NCBI RefSeq assembly: GCF_040362915.1
Contig: NZ_AP029612.1
Span: 2,790,001 to 2,854,000, forward strand
Origin: Sediminibacterium sp. KACHI17
GTDB taxonomy: Bacteria; Bacteroidota; Bacteroidia; Chitinophagales; Chitinophagaceae
Length of the DNA: 64,000 bases
Reading direction: 5' to 3'
Shown here: positions 15,759 through 23,363 of the stretch, in pieces
How the letters are laid out: every line of letters starts with the position of its first letter
How positions within the stretch are numbered: position 1 is the stretch's first letter
Translations under genes and position numbers: made by a program
The notes under the pieces: model-generated
The model's input: the letters and a program-made list of their open reading frames with translations, nothing else
The model's database searches: none
What the model was told of the DNA's origin: nothing

Positions 15759-17078
15759 ATGCAAACAACTGCATCCAAAAGAGTCATTAATGGCTGGGCC
15801 ATGTATGATTGGGCAAACAGTGTGTACAATCTCGTTATTACCTCTACCATTTTTCCTGCTTATTTCGAAGCTGTTACAGGTGATGGCAATGATGCTACTT
15901 CTAATGATACCGTTCGCTTATTTGGCAGAGAGTTTGTCAATACCTCTTTGTACAACTATGCATTGGGAGTTGCTTTTATTATTGTAGCACTCATGTCACC
16001 GATGTTATCATCCATTGCAGATTATAGAGGCAACAAGAAAAAATTCCTTTTCTTTTTCTGTACACTTGGAAGTATAGCCTGTAGTGCTTTATTCTTTTAT
16101 AACAGCAGTAATCTGGCTTACGGGTTGATTTGTATGATCATTGCCTGTGTTGGTTATTGGAGTAGTCTGGTTTTTTATAATTCATTCCTTCCGGAGATTG
16201 CAGCACCTGCAGACCAGGATAGGGTCAGTGCTAAAGGCTTTGCGATGGGATATATTGGTAGTGTTATCTTACAGATCATCTGTTTTGTATTTGTATTGAT
16301 GCCTGATACATTTGGAATCACCACCGGCAAAGCCTCACAGATCTCTTTTTTGCTTGTAGGTATTTGGTGGTGGGGATTTGGACAACTGGCATTGAGCAGA
16401 CTACCCAAAAGTACACCGGCCGGACAACCCTCTGCTCATGGAAGTATTTTTACGCATGGCTATAAAGAATTGAATAAGGTATGGAAGCAGTTGACACATC
16501 TTCCGGTGCTCAAACGTTATCTCGCCGCTTTCTTCTTCTACAATATGGGGGTTCAAACAGTGATGTTAGCAGCGACATTGTATGGTAAGAGTGAATTGAA
16601 TATACCTACACAGAATCTCATCATTGCGATATTGATCATTCAATTGGTCGCAGTACCGGGAGCGTATACGATCGCTAAATTATCTGATAAGCTGGGCAAC
16701 TTCCGGGCATTGATGGTAACGGTTTCTTTATGGATCATACTTTGTATCATCGGGTATTTATTGCCTCGTGATGGGGTCAATGAGTTTTATGCACTTGCTG
16801 TATTGGTTGGTTTTGTAATGGGAGGTATCCAATCGCTGAGCAGAAGTACCTATGCGAAGCTGATGCCTGAAACCAAAGACACTACTTCGTTTTTCAGTTT
16901 TTATGATGTCACTGAAAAGATCGCGATCGTAATAGGAATGTTCAGTTTCGGTTATATCAACGAATACACGGGATCGCAACGTAATTCAGTACTGGCTCTA
17001 GTGGTTTTCTTTGTGATTGGATTGATATTACTCACCTTTGCGTCAGCTACAAAACACAAACAAGGAAAAGTAAACTGA
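15759..17078 (+). CDS. MFS transporter, UMF1/Atg22-like
   Basis: 439 residues from the ATG at 15759; the earlier in-frame TTG at 15714 lies in the repeat. About twelve membrane helices are predicted. The N-terminus INGWAMYDWANSVYNLVI is the signature of the UMF1 (unknown major facilitator 1, Atg22-like) family, which also shows GGIQSLSRSTYAKLMPE late in the protein as here. It is an inner-membrane transporter with an unknown substrate; the eukaryotic relative exports amino acids from the vacuole. The MBL-fold gene begins 3 bases after its stop and is probably cotranscribed. Confidence 0.88.
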   Translation: MQTTASKRVINGWAMYDWANSVYNLVITSTIFPAYFEAVTGDGNDATSNDTVRLFGREFVNTSLYNYALGVAFIIVALMSPMLSSIADYRGNKKKFLFFFCTLGSIACSALFFYNSSNLAYGLICMIIACVGYWSSLVFYNSFLPEIAAPADQDRVSAKGFAMGYIGSVILQIICFVFVLMPDTFGITTGKASQISFLLVGIWWWGFGQLALSRLPKSTPAGQPSAHGSIFTHGYKELNKVWKQLTHLPVLKRYLAAFFFYNMGVQTVMLAATLYGKSELNIPTQNLIIAILIIQLVAVPGAYTIAKLSDKLGNFRALMVTVSLWIILCIIGYLLPRDGVNEFYALAVLVGFVMGGIQSLSRSTYAKLMPETKDTTSFFSFYDVTEKIAIVIGMFSFGYINEYTGSQRNSVLALVVFFVIGLILLTFASATKHKQGKVN

Positions 17079-17081
17079 TCT

Positions 17082-17951
17082 ATGAAATTATATTCGATCA
17101 ATAGCGGCAATTTTAAACTGGATGGAGGAGCAATGTTTGGGGTCGTTCCTAAAAGTATGTGGAACAAGCTGAACCCGGCAGATGAAAATAATATGTGCTC
17201 CTGGGCCATGCGTTGTTTATTGGTGGAAGATGGCAATAAACTGATATTGATCGATAATGGCATGGGGGATAAGCAAGACGCTAAATTCTTCGGTCATTAT
17301 TATTTACATGGAGAAGATACATTGGACAAATCATTGGCACGTCATGGTTTTCATAGAGATGATATCACTGATGTTTTCTTAACCCATCTTCACTTTGATC
17401 ATTGCGGAGGTAGCATTATACGGCAAGGAGATCAATTGGTGCCGGCCTTCAAAAATGCAGTGTATTGGAGTAATGAACGACATTGGAATTGGGCAGTAAA
17501 ACCCAATGACAGAGAAAAAGCCTCTTTTCTAAAAGAGAACATTTTACCGATACAAGAGAGTGGACAGTTACATTTTGTTGAAAGTCCCGTATCTGGTTTT
17601 CGGGAGGATGGTCATTTACATACTGTTGAACTTTTCAATCATTTTTCTGTTCGATTCGTTAACGGTCATACAGAGAAAATGATGCTGCCCCAGATACAAT
17701 ACAAGGGACACACCCTCGTGTATATGGCAGATCTATTACCTTCTACCGCTCATTTGCCCATTCCTTATGTGATGGCTTATGACATGTTTCCACTGACAAC
17801 ACTACAAGAGAAGAAAAATTTCCTACAAGAAGCAGTGGATAAAAACTACATATTATACTTTGAACATGACTATTTCAATGAATGTTGCACCTTACAACTC
17901 ACTGAAAAAGGCGTTCGCGTAGCAGAAACCTTTGCGTTAAATACATTGTAG
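17082..17951 (+). CDS. MBL-fold metallohydrolase
   Basis: 289 residues. The metallo-beta-lactamase motif THLHFDHCGG gives the metal ligands His102, His104, Asp106 and His107, and later ligands are visible in NGHTEKM (His), MADLLP (Asp) and FEHDYF (His). The layout resembles N-acyl-homoserine lactonase-like and related soluble hydrolases, but the substrate cannot be assigned. It is a soluble protein without a signal peptide. It follows the MFS gene by 3 bases, so the hydrolase and transporter may serve the same compound (inference). Confidence 0.87.
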   Translation: MKLYSINSGNFKLDGGAMFGVVPKSMWNKLNPADENNMCSWAMRCLLVEDGNKLILIDNGMGDKQDAKFFGHYYLHGEDTLDKSLARHGFHRDDITDVFLTHLHFDHCGGSIIRQGDQLVPAFKNAVYWSNERHWNWAVKPNDREKASFLKENILPIQESGQLHFVESPVSGFREDGHLHTVELFNHFSVRFVNGHTEKMMLPQIQYKGHTLVYMADLLPSTAHLPIPYVMAYDMFPLTTLQEKKNFLQEAVDKNYILYFEHDYFNECCTLQLTEKGVRVAETFALNTL

Positions 17952-18104
17952 GTTTTAGTTGCTTGTAGTAAAAGACCTGATTTTATTCGACAAAAAATCC
18001 GTGAAAAAACGTCCTAAAATCGGTGTTTTTCAGACACTTACTCCAATTGTTTCATATTAAGTTTACAATAGAATCCTAGCTTTAACAAGCAATTTTAAAA
18101 TCCA

Positions 18105-18485
18105 ATGTCCAAAAACCAGGTAATGGGATGTCCGAGCTGCGGATGCCGGATATCCTTCAGGCAATTTGTATTGCTCAACAACTTTTCCGCTATCAACTGC
18201 GATACCTGCCATGCCAGAATTGAGATATCCAATCGTGATGGCAATGCAGTTATCGCAGCTGTTTCTGGAGTGATCTCTGCAGCTACCATCGTTTTCGGTG
18301 CCTACATTGGTAAACAGTACTACGACTCTTTTGCGTGGGGAATAATAGCCGGAATTGTATTGGCTACCTTATTTGTAGTGATTATTTGCCGCATATTGTA
18401 CAAAAGATCTCAATTACACCGAAACGTTAATTCACGACCGATACACTATCAACCTACGGAAAATTCGATCATGATTAACGGTTGA
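18105..18485 (+). CDS. Zinc-ribbon membrane protein
   Basis: 126 residues. The N-terminal part contains two CxxC pairs (CPSCGC at 9-14 and CDTC at about 33-36) forming a probable zinc ribbon, followed by two membrane helices (about 49-70 and 77-98) and a basic cytoplasmic tail. I recognise no named family. The 150-base gap before it holds no array that I can see. Its last 11 bases overlap the convergent DUF3108 gene. Confidence 0.65.
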   Translation: MSKNQVMGCPSCGCRISFRQFVLLNNFSAINCDTCHARIEISNRDGNAVIAAVSGVISAATIVFGAYIGKQYYDSFAWGIIAGIVLATLFVVIICRILYKRSQLHRNVNSRPIHYQPTENSIMING

Positions 18486-19269
18486 AACTGATCATCGAAC
18501 TTAAAGGGTAACGAAGATTGCGATACTGCATCATATCAACTTTCACACTACCTACTACGATCGGACTTTCAATTCTTAAAGGGATATGATTCGGGTCATC
18601 ACTTACCCATACAGTCATTTTTTCACCTCCTTCAAACAATGTACCTTTTACCAATAGTGGCTTGAATTTAATGGCCCTGAACTTACCGTATTTGGTTTTG
18701 ATCGTCTCCTTACCCAGGTATTTGATGTACAAATTATATACTTCATTGTCCAGAAACATCGAGAAAGGGATCTTCTCTTCAGGCTTGTACTTACTGAAAT
18801 CAATATTCCTTGCATAATAAATTGAACTCAGCACATCTTGTATACAACCCGGAACTTTAAATACACCTTCAGTTGTTACAGCAGTATTGTTTTCCTGATT
18901 AAAAGTAATGTTCTCGAATTTTTTATAGCCCCCTTCTTCAATATTCCGGATGAATTTTAAAGGCTGCAAATTGGCGGTATCAATATAACTTTCATATCTG
19001 TCACGAACTTTAAAGATCCAGTCATAACTCGGATTTGAACTCCCTTTTCCTACCACATGATAAGCGATGCGGTTATTCATTTTATCAAGTGAAACAGAGA
19101 AGTTAGCAGATCCTGCATTCACATATAAACCGATCACAGAATAAAAAACATTGTAAGAAATACTTTCTCCTTCTTCAAAAGCCCTGTTTCGGATACCACA
19201 GAATTCATCTCCCGCAGAAATGGGTTGAAATGCCATCAGCCAAATACTTAAGAAAAACAATCGCTTCAT
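18475..19269 (-). CDS. DUF3108 domain-containing protein
   Basis: 264 residues with a signal peptide (MKRLFFLSIWLMAFQPISAG). The mature chain fits DUF3108, a periplasmic beta-rich domain: EGESISYNVFYSVIGLYVNAGSA at the start (split across the first strand pair), then DRYESYIDTANLQPLKFIR and MTVWVSDDPNHIPLRIE. The function of the domain is unknown, though it is common in the envelope biology of Gram-negative bacteria. It lies 2 bases downstream of the flippase-like gene and forms an operon with it. Confidence 0.88.
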   Translation of the reverse strand: MKRLFFLSIWLMAFQPISAGDEFCGIRNRAFEEGESISYNVFYSVIGLYVNAGSANFSVSLDKMNNRIAYHVVGKGSSNPSYDWIFKVRDRYESYIDTANLQPLKFIRNIEEGGYKKFENITFNQENNTAVTTEGVFKVPGCIQDVLSSIYYARNIDFSKYKPEEKIPFSMFLDNEVYNLYIKYLGKETIKTKYGKFRAIKFKPLLVKGTLFEGGEKMTVWVSDDPNHIPLRIESPIVVGSVKVDMMQYRNLRYPLSSMISFNR

Positions 19270-19271
19270 GT

Positions 19272-20270
19272 CTATTCTTTATTTGTGTTACTGAAAAACC
19301 TGATTCCCAGTAAAAAAATGCTACCGATGATCGCCGGTATGATCTGTGTAATTATCCAGACACCTACAGCCGCCGCAACGATGCCTAGTTTATTATCACT
19401 TAACATGCCAAATAACTGCAAACTGATACTTCCCCTAAGCCCCAGTTCTGCCATTGTGATCGAGGGTATGATCATCAACACCAAAAACATGACCATTACT
19501 AAAGCTGAAGCATCAAGAAAATCAAACGTCACATTAAACACCCCGAATAACAATACATATTGCATTACTATTACAACGTATCTGATTGCGGAAATGAGCA
19601 AAATTTTTGTTAAGAATCGCCAATGCAAAGATTCCATGTGCTCAATTACAAAACGATACTTCGCTACAAAGGGTATTTTCTCCAATAACCGGATCAGCCA
19701 CGACAAACGGAAGAACAACAAAATGAGTACGGATACACCCAATGTGAGTATACTCATTAATGCGGTCATCCAAAACAGCGACAAACCTTCTAAAGAATGC
19801 GTTGCATCTAAAATGTTAATTCGCATATAGGTCATGCCTACCAATCCGAATACGATATGGATGATAATGATACTGATACTGCCAACAAAAGATAATGCTG
19901 CACCTTTTAAGCGATTCCCCTCATCTAAATACAAAATCCTTCCTGCAGTATCTCCAATGCGATTGATGGAATTAAAAGCAATTGCATGCCCCGACAACAC
20001 CGCTTTGAATGCTTTCCAAAATGATATTTTTTGAATCGATGATTGAATGATCTTCCACTTCAAAGATTCAATACCATAATTGATCAATACCAAAAGAATC
20101 ACCAATAATAACTTGCCGGATGGGGGGCCATAGAGACATGACTTGATCATCTCCCATGATCCTGCCAGATCTTTTTGCTCAACGATCTGCTGATAAATAG
20201 AAAAGCTCAACCAGATAAATAATACAGGTCCGAGGAAATAATTGAGAAATATTTTTAGCTTCTTGTTCAG
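19272..20270 (-). CDS. Lysylphosphatidylglycerol synthase-type (flippase-like) membrane protein
   Basis: A protein of the PF03706 membrane domain family, with about eight helices, related to the flippase half of MprF and to glycosyltransferase-linked lipid transporters. The start is unclear. The first conventional start is a TTG at 20210, but the frame is open back to a TAA and the codons from 20270 read LNKKLKIFLNYFLGPVLFIW, a convincing first helix. No ATG, GTG or TTG precedes that helix; the codon at 20270 is CTG. I therefore give a CTG start as most likely; a mutated start codon is possible. It is cotranscribed with the DUF3108 gene. Confidence 0.72.
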   Translation of the reverse strand: MNKKLKIFLNYFLGPVLFIWLSFSIYQQIVEQKDLAGSWEMIKSCLYGPPSGKLLLVILLVLINYGIESLKWKIIQSSIQKISFWKAFKAVLSGHAIAFNSINRIGDTAGRILYLDEGNRLKGAALSFVGSISIIIIHIVFGLVGMTYMRINILDATHSLEGLSLFWMTALMSILTLGVSVLILLFFRLSWLIRLLEKIPFVAKYRFVIEHMESLHWRFLTKILLISAIRYVVIVMQYVLLFGVFNVTFDFLDASALVMVMFLVLMIIPSITMAELGLRGSISLQLFGMLSDNKLGIVAAAVGVWIITQIIPAIIGSIFLLGIRFFSNTNKE

Positions 20271-20309
20271 TGCTTGCTTTTTAGACCATTACAAAGAAAG
20301 GGTAAAGAT

Positions 20310-20337
20310 GTGAAAGGGGAAAAGTGAATGGTGAAAA
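20310..20337. repeat. GTGAAAA heptad array
   Basis: Four units (GTGAAAG, GGGAAAA, GTGAATG, GTGAAAA) in the gap between the flippase-like gene and ruvC. They are the reverse complement of the array at 7414-7441. Confidence 0.65.
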
Positions 20338-20424
20338 GAGGTCTTTCTCGTGTATGAAGATAATTCGCAAAGAGATTTATGGCTAAAATCTATCGTTCAC
20401 CTCAGTTTTCACTATTTTCATCCC

Positions 20425-20991
20425 ATGGCCAAAGACGAGATCATCCTCGGTATCGATCCGGGTACCCAACTGATGGGGTATGCGTTATTGCGTATCCATA
20501 AGGGACAACCTCAGGTATTGTTGATGGATGTACTCAAGCTGACCAAAGAAAAAGACATTTATGCGCGTCTGGAAATGATCCATACCCGTGTTTGTGAATT
20601 GGTCAAATTATACAAGCCTTCCACTTTTGCGATTGAAGCTCCTTTTTTCGGCAAGAATGTTCAAAGTATGCTAAAACTTGGAAGAGCACAAGGTGTTGCT
20701 ATCGCAGCTGCCATGCAAGCCGGTTTGAATGTGACCGAATACTCTCCCAAAAAAGTAAAGCAATCCATTACAGGGAATGGCAATGCCGATAAAGATCAAA
20801 TATGGAGAATGTTACAACGCATTTTACAGATCGAAGAAAAGCCACAATACTTTGATGCAACGGATGCGCTGGCCGTAGCACTTTGTCATCACTATCAATC
20901 TTCATCCCCACTTATCAAAACAGGAAAACCTTTAAAAGGATGGGAAGATTTCTTGAATAAAAATCCGGATAGAGTGAAGAAGAAATCTTAG
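20425..20991 (+). CDS. ruvC: Holliday junction resolvase RuvC
   Basis: 188 residues from the ATG at 20425, which follows a TATTTTCA box by 5 bases; the in-frame GTG at 20350 is rejected. The RuvC endonuclease cuts Holliday junctions after RuvAB branch migration. The four catalytic acids are in place: Asp11 in LGIDPGT, Glu71 in AIEAPFFGKN, and Asp144 and Asp147 in FDATDALAVALCHH. The partner gene ruvB is in the same window at 33966, not adjacent. The stop codon is within a short palindrome. Confidence 0.96.
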   Translation: MAKDEIILGIDPGTQLMGYALLRIHKGQPQVLLMDVLKLTKEKDIYARLEMIHTRVCELVKLYKPSTFAIEAPFFGKNVQSMLKLGRAQGVAIAAAMQAGLNVTEYSPKKVKQSITGNGNADKDQIWRMLQRILQIEEKPQYFDATDALAVALCHHYQSSSPLIKTGKPLKGWEDFLNKNPDRVKKKS

Positions 20992-21010
20992 ATATCTGAT
21001 ATCTAAAATC
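20988..21010. repeat. GATATCT palindromic repeat
   Basis: TTAGATAT-CTG-ATATCTAA at 20988-21006. It can be read as three heptads (AGATATC, TGATATC, TAAAATC). It includes the ruvC stop and touches the convergent uppP stop, so it may serve as a short bidirectional hairpin. Confidence 0.55.
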
Positions 21011-21806
21011 ATTTCAAGTATCCCGTCAACACCAATACCAGCAGGATCGTTCCACCAATCACACGGTACCAGCCAAATAAGCGGAATCCATGTTTTTGCA
21101 GAAAACCTATAAAGAATTTAATGGCAAGCATTGCTACAATGAACGCTACGATATTACCAACTGCTAAAGCAATGAGATTATCAGTATTGGTCAGCATTTC
21201 AGGTGTTTCTTTCCAGGCCTTCAATAATTTATAACCGGTTGCTGCAGCCATTGTGGGAACCGCAAGAAAAAAAGAAAATTCGGCCGCTAGATTTCTGGTC
21301 AATTTTTGCTGCATACCGCCAATGATACTTGCAGCACTTCTGCTCACGCCCGGTATCATGGCTACACATTGCCAGAATCCAATGAATAGTGCTCGAACAA
21401 AACTCACGTCTTCTTCTTTCTCAATGATTGGTTGCTGAAATAATTTATCAATGAACAACAATACAATACCACCTGCTAGCATAGTGATCGCAACGGTCAA
21501 TGGACTTTCCAGCAATGCATCGATCTTATCCGAAAAAATAGCGCCTAATCCCAGCGCAGGGATCACGGCTACCAATAGTTTGAGGTAAAAATTCCAACGG
21601 TTAAGCGGGAAAAATTTCTTGTGATACAATACCACGACAGAAAGAATGGCACCTAACTGGATAGCCACTTCAAATAACTTGGTAAAATCATCTTTTGCAA
21701 TGCCCAAAAAGGAACTGGCGATGATCATATGTCCGGTAGAAGACACCGGCAAAAATTCCGTTAATCCTTCAACAACCGCAATGATGATAGCGTCGAAAAT
21801 GGTCAT
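21009..21806 (-). CDS. uppP: Undecaprenyl-diphosphatase UppP (BacA)
   Basis: 266 residues from the ATG at 21806. An upstream in-frame ATG at 21842 would add 12 residues encoded mostly by heptad repeat (MDYGPWS...) and is rejected. UppP dephosphorylates undecaprenyl diphosphate to recycle the lipid carrier of cell-wall synthesis. The motif [20 protein letters not shown] (11-30) and the second motif [14 protein letters not shown] are present, with about eight membrane helices. It is third in the Bacteroidota order ftsX-DUF3098-uppP. Confidence 0.96.
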   Translation of the reverse strand: MTIFDAIIIAVVEGLTEFLPVSSTGHMIIASSFLGIAKDDFTKLFEVAIQLGAILSVVVLYHKKFFPLNRWNFYLKLLVAVIPALGLGAIFSDKIDALLESPLTVAITMLAGGIVLLFIDKLFQQPIIEKEEDVSFVRALFIGFWQCVAMIPGVSRSAASIIGGMQQKLTRNLAAEFSFFLAVPTMAAATGYKLLKAWKETPEMLTNTDNLIALAVGNIVAFIVAMLAIKFFIGFLQKHGFRLFGWYRVIGGTILLVLVLTGYLK

Positions 21807-21822
21807 GGGGAGTGGGTTAGTA

Positions 21823-21885
21823 GACCATGGTCCATAGTCCATGGTCTATAGCATCTATAAACTCTGGACTATGGACCATGGTCTA
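21823..21885. repeat. GTCCATR heptad hairpin
   Basis: The left arm has four heptads (GACCATG, GTCCATA, GTCCATG, GTCTATA; 21823-21850) and the right arm three in the opposite sense (TGGACTA, TGGACCA, TGGTCTA; 21865-21885). It fills the gap between the DUF3098 gene and uppP. Confidence 0.85.
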
Positions 21886-21888
21886 TTA

Positions 21889-22125
21889 TTATTTCTTCTT
21901 GAAAATCGCAAAGATCTCAATTGCCAGACCGATCACGATGAGGATTGGCGCAATTGTTATGCGAGTTGTACCGTATACTTCTTTATAATCAAATACATTC
22001 GGGTCACTGCTTTTGCCACCACTCATTAAGAAAAATCCGATAGCAATGATAACAGCGCCAATGATCATCCACTTATAATTCTCTTTCGTAAAAAGTGGGC
22101 TCATAGTATTTTTTGTTTCACTCAT
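21889..22125 (-). CDS. DUF3098 family membrane protein
   Basis: 78 residues with two membrane helices (about 19-37 and 56-74) joined by a short polar loop containing DPNVFDYKEVYG. This is the DUF3098 family, found in Bacteroidota between ftsX and uppP. The function is unknown; the conserved position suggests a link to division or wall synthesis (inference). Heptad-repeat hairpins separate it from both neighbours. Confidence 0.9.
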   Translation of the reverse strand: MSETKNTMSPLFTKENYKWMIIGAVIIAIGFFLMSGGKSSDPNVFDYKEVYGTTRITIAPILIVIGLAIEIFAIFKKK

Positions 22126-22142
22126 GGGAGTTGTTTTTTATA

Positions 22143-22217
22143 GTGAGTAGTGAGTAGTGAATAGTCAGTAATCAGTATTTTTTATCTTACTCACTACTAA
22201 CTATTCACAATTCACTA
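22143..22217. repeat. GTGAGTA heptad hairpin
   Basis: Five tandem heptads (GTGAGTA twice, GTGAATA, GTCAGTA, ATCAGTA; 22143-22177) face an inverted arm at about 22188-22217. The right arm runs into the ftsX stop codon at 22215. Confidence 0.85.
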
Positions 22218-23090
22218 ATAAAGATCATCCAATTTCATTTTCAAATATTTCAGCACACTGCGGTGGGTGGAATAAACAGAAATACCCACACCTAACACGA
22301 TCAGTCCGCCGAAAAGTATAAAAGTAAGTTTCCAGTCACGAATCGCCTTCAATTGGGGGAATTGACTCTCAGCCCAGCTGATGATACTGAACAATAAAAT
22401 GATCGCAATACCGGAACTGATCAGTCCATTCACCACTGCCCTGATATTTAAAGGACGCGCAATGAAACCTCTTGTAGCACCTACCATTTGCATGGTCTTG
22501 ATCAGGAATCGATTACTGAACATCGCTAAACGAATTGTATTATCGATACTAATGATGACAATGATACACAGAATGATCGCGATAACTAAAAATATCAAAC
22601 CGATCTTCGCAGCACGTTCATTCAAATTACCCACCAATGTTTGCGGGTACTGGATATCCGTGATCTGATTGCCATACTTCGCTAATAGTTCTGCAGATAT
22701 TTTATTGAGACTGTCTTTATTTACATATTCTGCCTTCGCATAAAAATCAATGCTTTCAGGCAAAGGGTTTACATCCAGGATCTTGGCCCAGTCTTCGTTG
22801 TTCTCACGGTTCCAGATCTCCTGAGCTTTTTTCTTGTCTACATAGGTCACCGTTTTAGTATACGGACGAGCAGCAATATGTTGCTGGATCTGACCAATGG
22901 TATCTTTATTTAAGGTCCTCAGATAAGCACTGATACGAATATCTTCCTTAAAAGCACTGCCTACCGAATTGATATTGAGGAAAAACCAGCCCATGATACC
23001 CATGATCAACAAGACTAGGGCCACACCAATGATGGTATAGATATAATTCGGTTTACTACGCTTTAAAGAAGATTTTGCACTATCTGCCAT
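22215..23090 (-). CDS. ftsX: Cell division protein FtsX
   Basis: 291 residues. An N-terminal cytoplasmic stretch, one membrane helix (about 17-40), a large extracytoplasmic domain (about 41-165, including RISAYLRTLNK and TVTYVDKKKAQEIW) and three C-terminal helices match FtsX. With the ATPase FtsE it forms an ABC-like complex at the septum that activates peptidoglycan hydrolases. FtsE is not encoded next to it here, which is usual in Bacteroidota. The stop codon lies in a GTGAGTA repeat arm. Confidence 0.93.
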   Translation of the reverse strand: MADSAKSSLKRSKPNYIYTIIGVALVLLIMGIMGWFFLNINSVGSAFKEDIRISAYLRTLNKDTIGQIQQHIAARPYTKTVTYVDKKKAQEIWNRENNEDWAKILDVNPLPESIDFYAKAEYVNKDSLNKISAELLAKYGNQITDIQYPQTLVGNLNERAAKIGLIFLVIAIILCIIVIISIDNTIRLAMFSNRFLIKTMQMVGATRGFIARPLNIRAVVNGLISSGIAIILLFSIISWAESQFPQLKAIRDWKLTFILFGGLIVLGVGISVYSTHRSVLKYLKMKLDDLY

Positions 23091-23111
23091 ACTTTACAAT
23101 TTTTTCTCCCT

Positions 23112-23127
23112 TCTCCCCGTGGGGAGA
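23112..23127. repeat. TCTCCCC/GGGGAGA hairpin
   Basis: A 7-bp perfect inverted repeat with a 2-base spacer, followed by ATGGGCGGAGGAAGAGG. This resembles a GC-rich intergenic repeat seen in many Bacteroidota genomes (from memory). It lies just upstream of ftsX on the minus strand. Confidence 0.5.
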
Positions 23128-23208
23128 TGGGCGGAGGAAGAGGCACAAATGTAGGGTTTTGACGCCTAAAGACTTACATTTGCAGCCACTCTAACGATCA
23201 ATTTGCCA

Positions 23209-23322
23209 TTGAAAATAGAGCAATCTCAACGTATTTGGGTTAAATATATGTTAGGATTGCCGGCAGCCGTTGCATGTACCCGAATCTCCGGACTTAAACA
23301 TGCTTTGCTGACACTTCAATAA
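23209..23322 (+). CDS. Possible small ORF upstream of leuS
   Basis: A 37-codon frame with a TTG start reads LKIEQSQRIWVKYMLGLP... and ends ...KHALLTLQ followed by TAA. It fills the otherwise empty 273-base gap between ftsX and leuS, about 40 bases before leuS. A TACATTTG box lies at 23175-23182. The C-terminal half is fairly rich in leucine, so a leader peptide reporting on leucyl-tRNA is conceivable, but I see no antiterminator structure. It may equally be chance. Confidence 0.22.
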   Translation: MKIEQSQRIWVKYMLGLPAAVACTRISGLKHALLTLQ

Positions 23323-23363
23323 CGATCAAACAGCATAAAAAATTATAAGTACACGCATAACTT

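Noticed and set aside
19285..19830. Plus-strand 181-codon ORF
   Set aside because: Antisense to the flippase-like gene; the reading follows from its hydrophobic codon pattern.
21807..21842. N-terminal extension of uppP (MDYGPWS...)
   Set aside because: It is encoded by GTCCATR heptads; UppP homologues begin at the ATG at 21806. Similar repeat-encoded extensions of frr, hemF, hemL, tkt and scpA were also rejected.
23091..23363. T-box riboswitch before leuS
   Set aside because: There is no T-box consensus, specifier loop or paired terminator; T-boxes are essentially a Gram-positive device.
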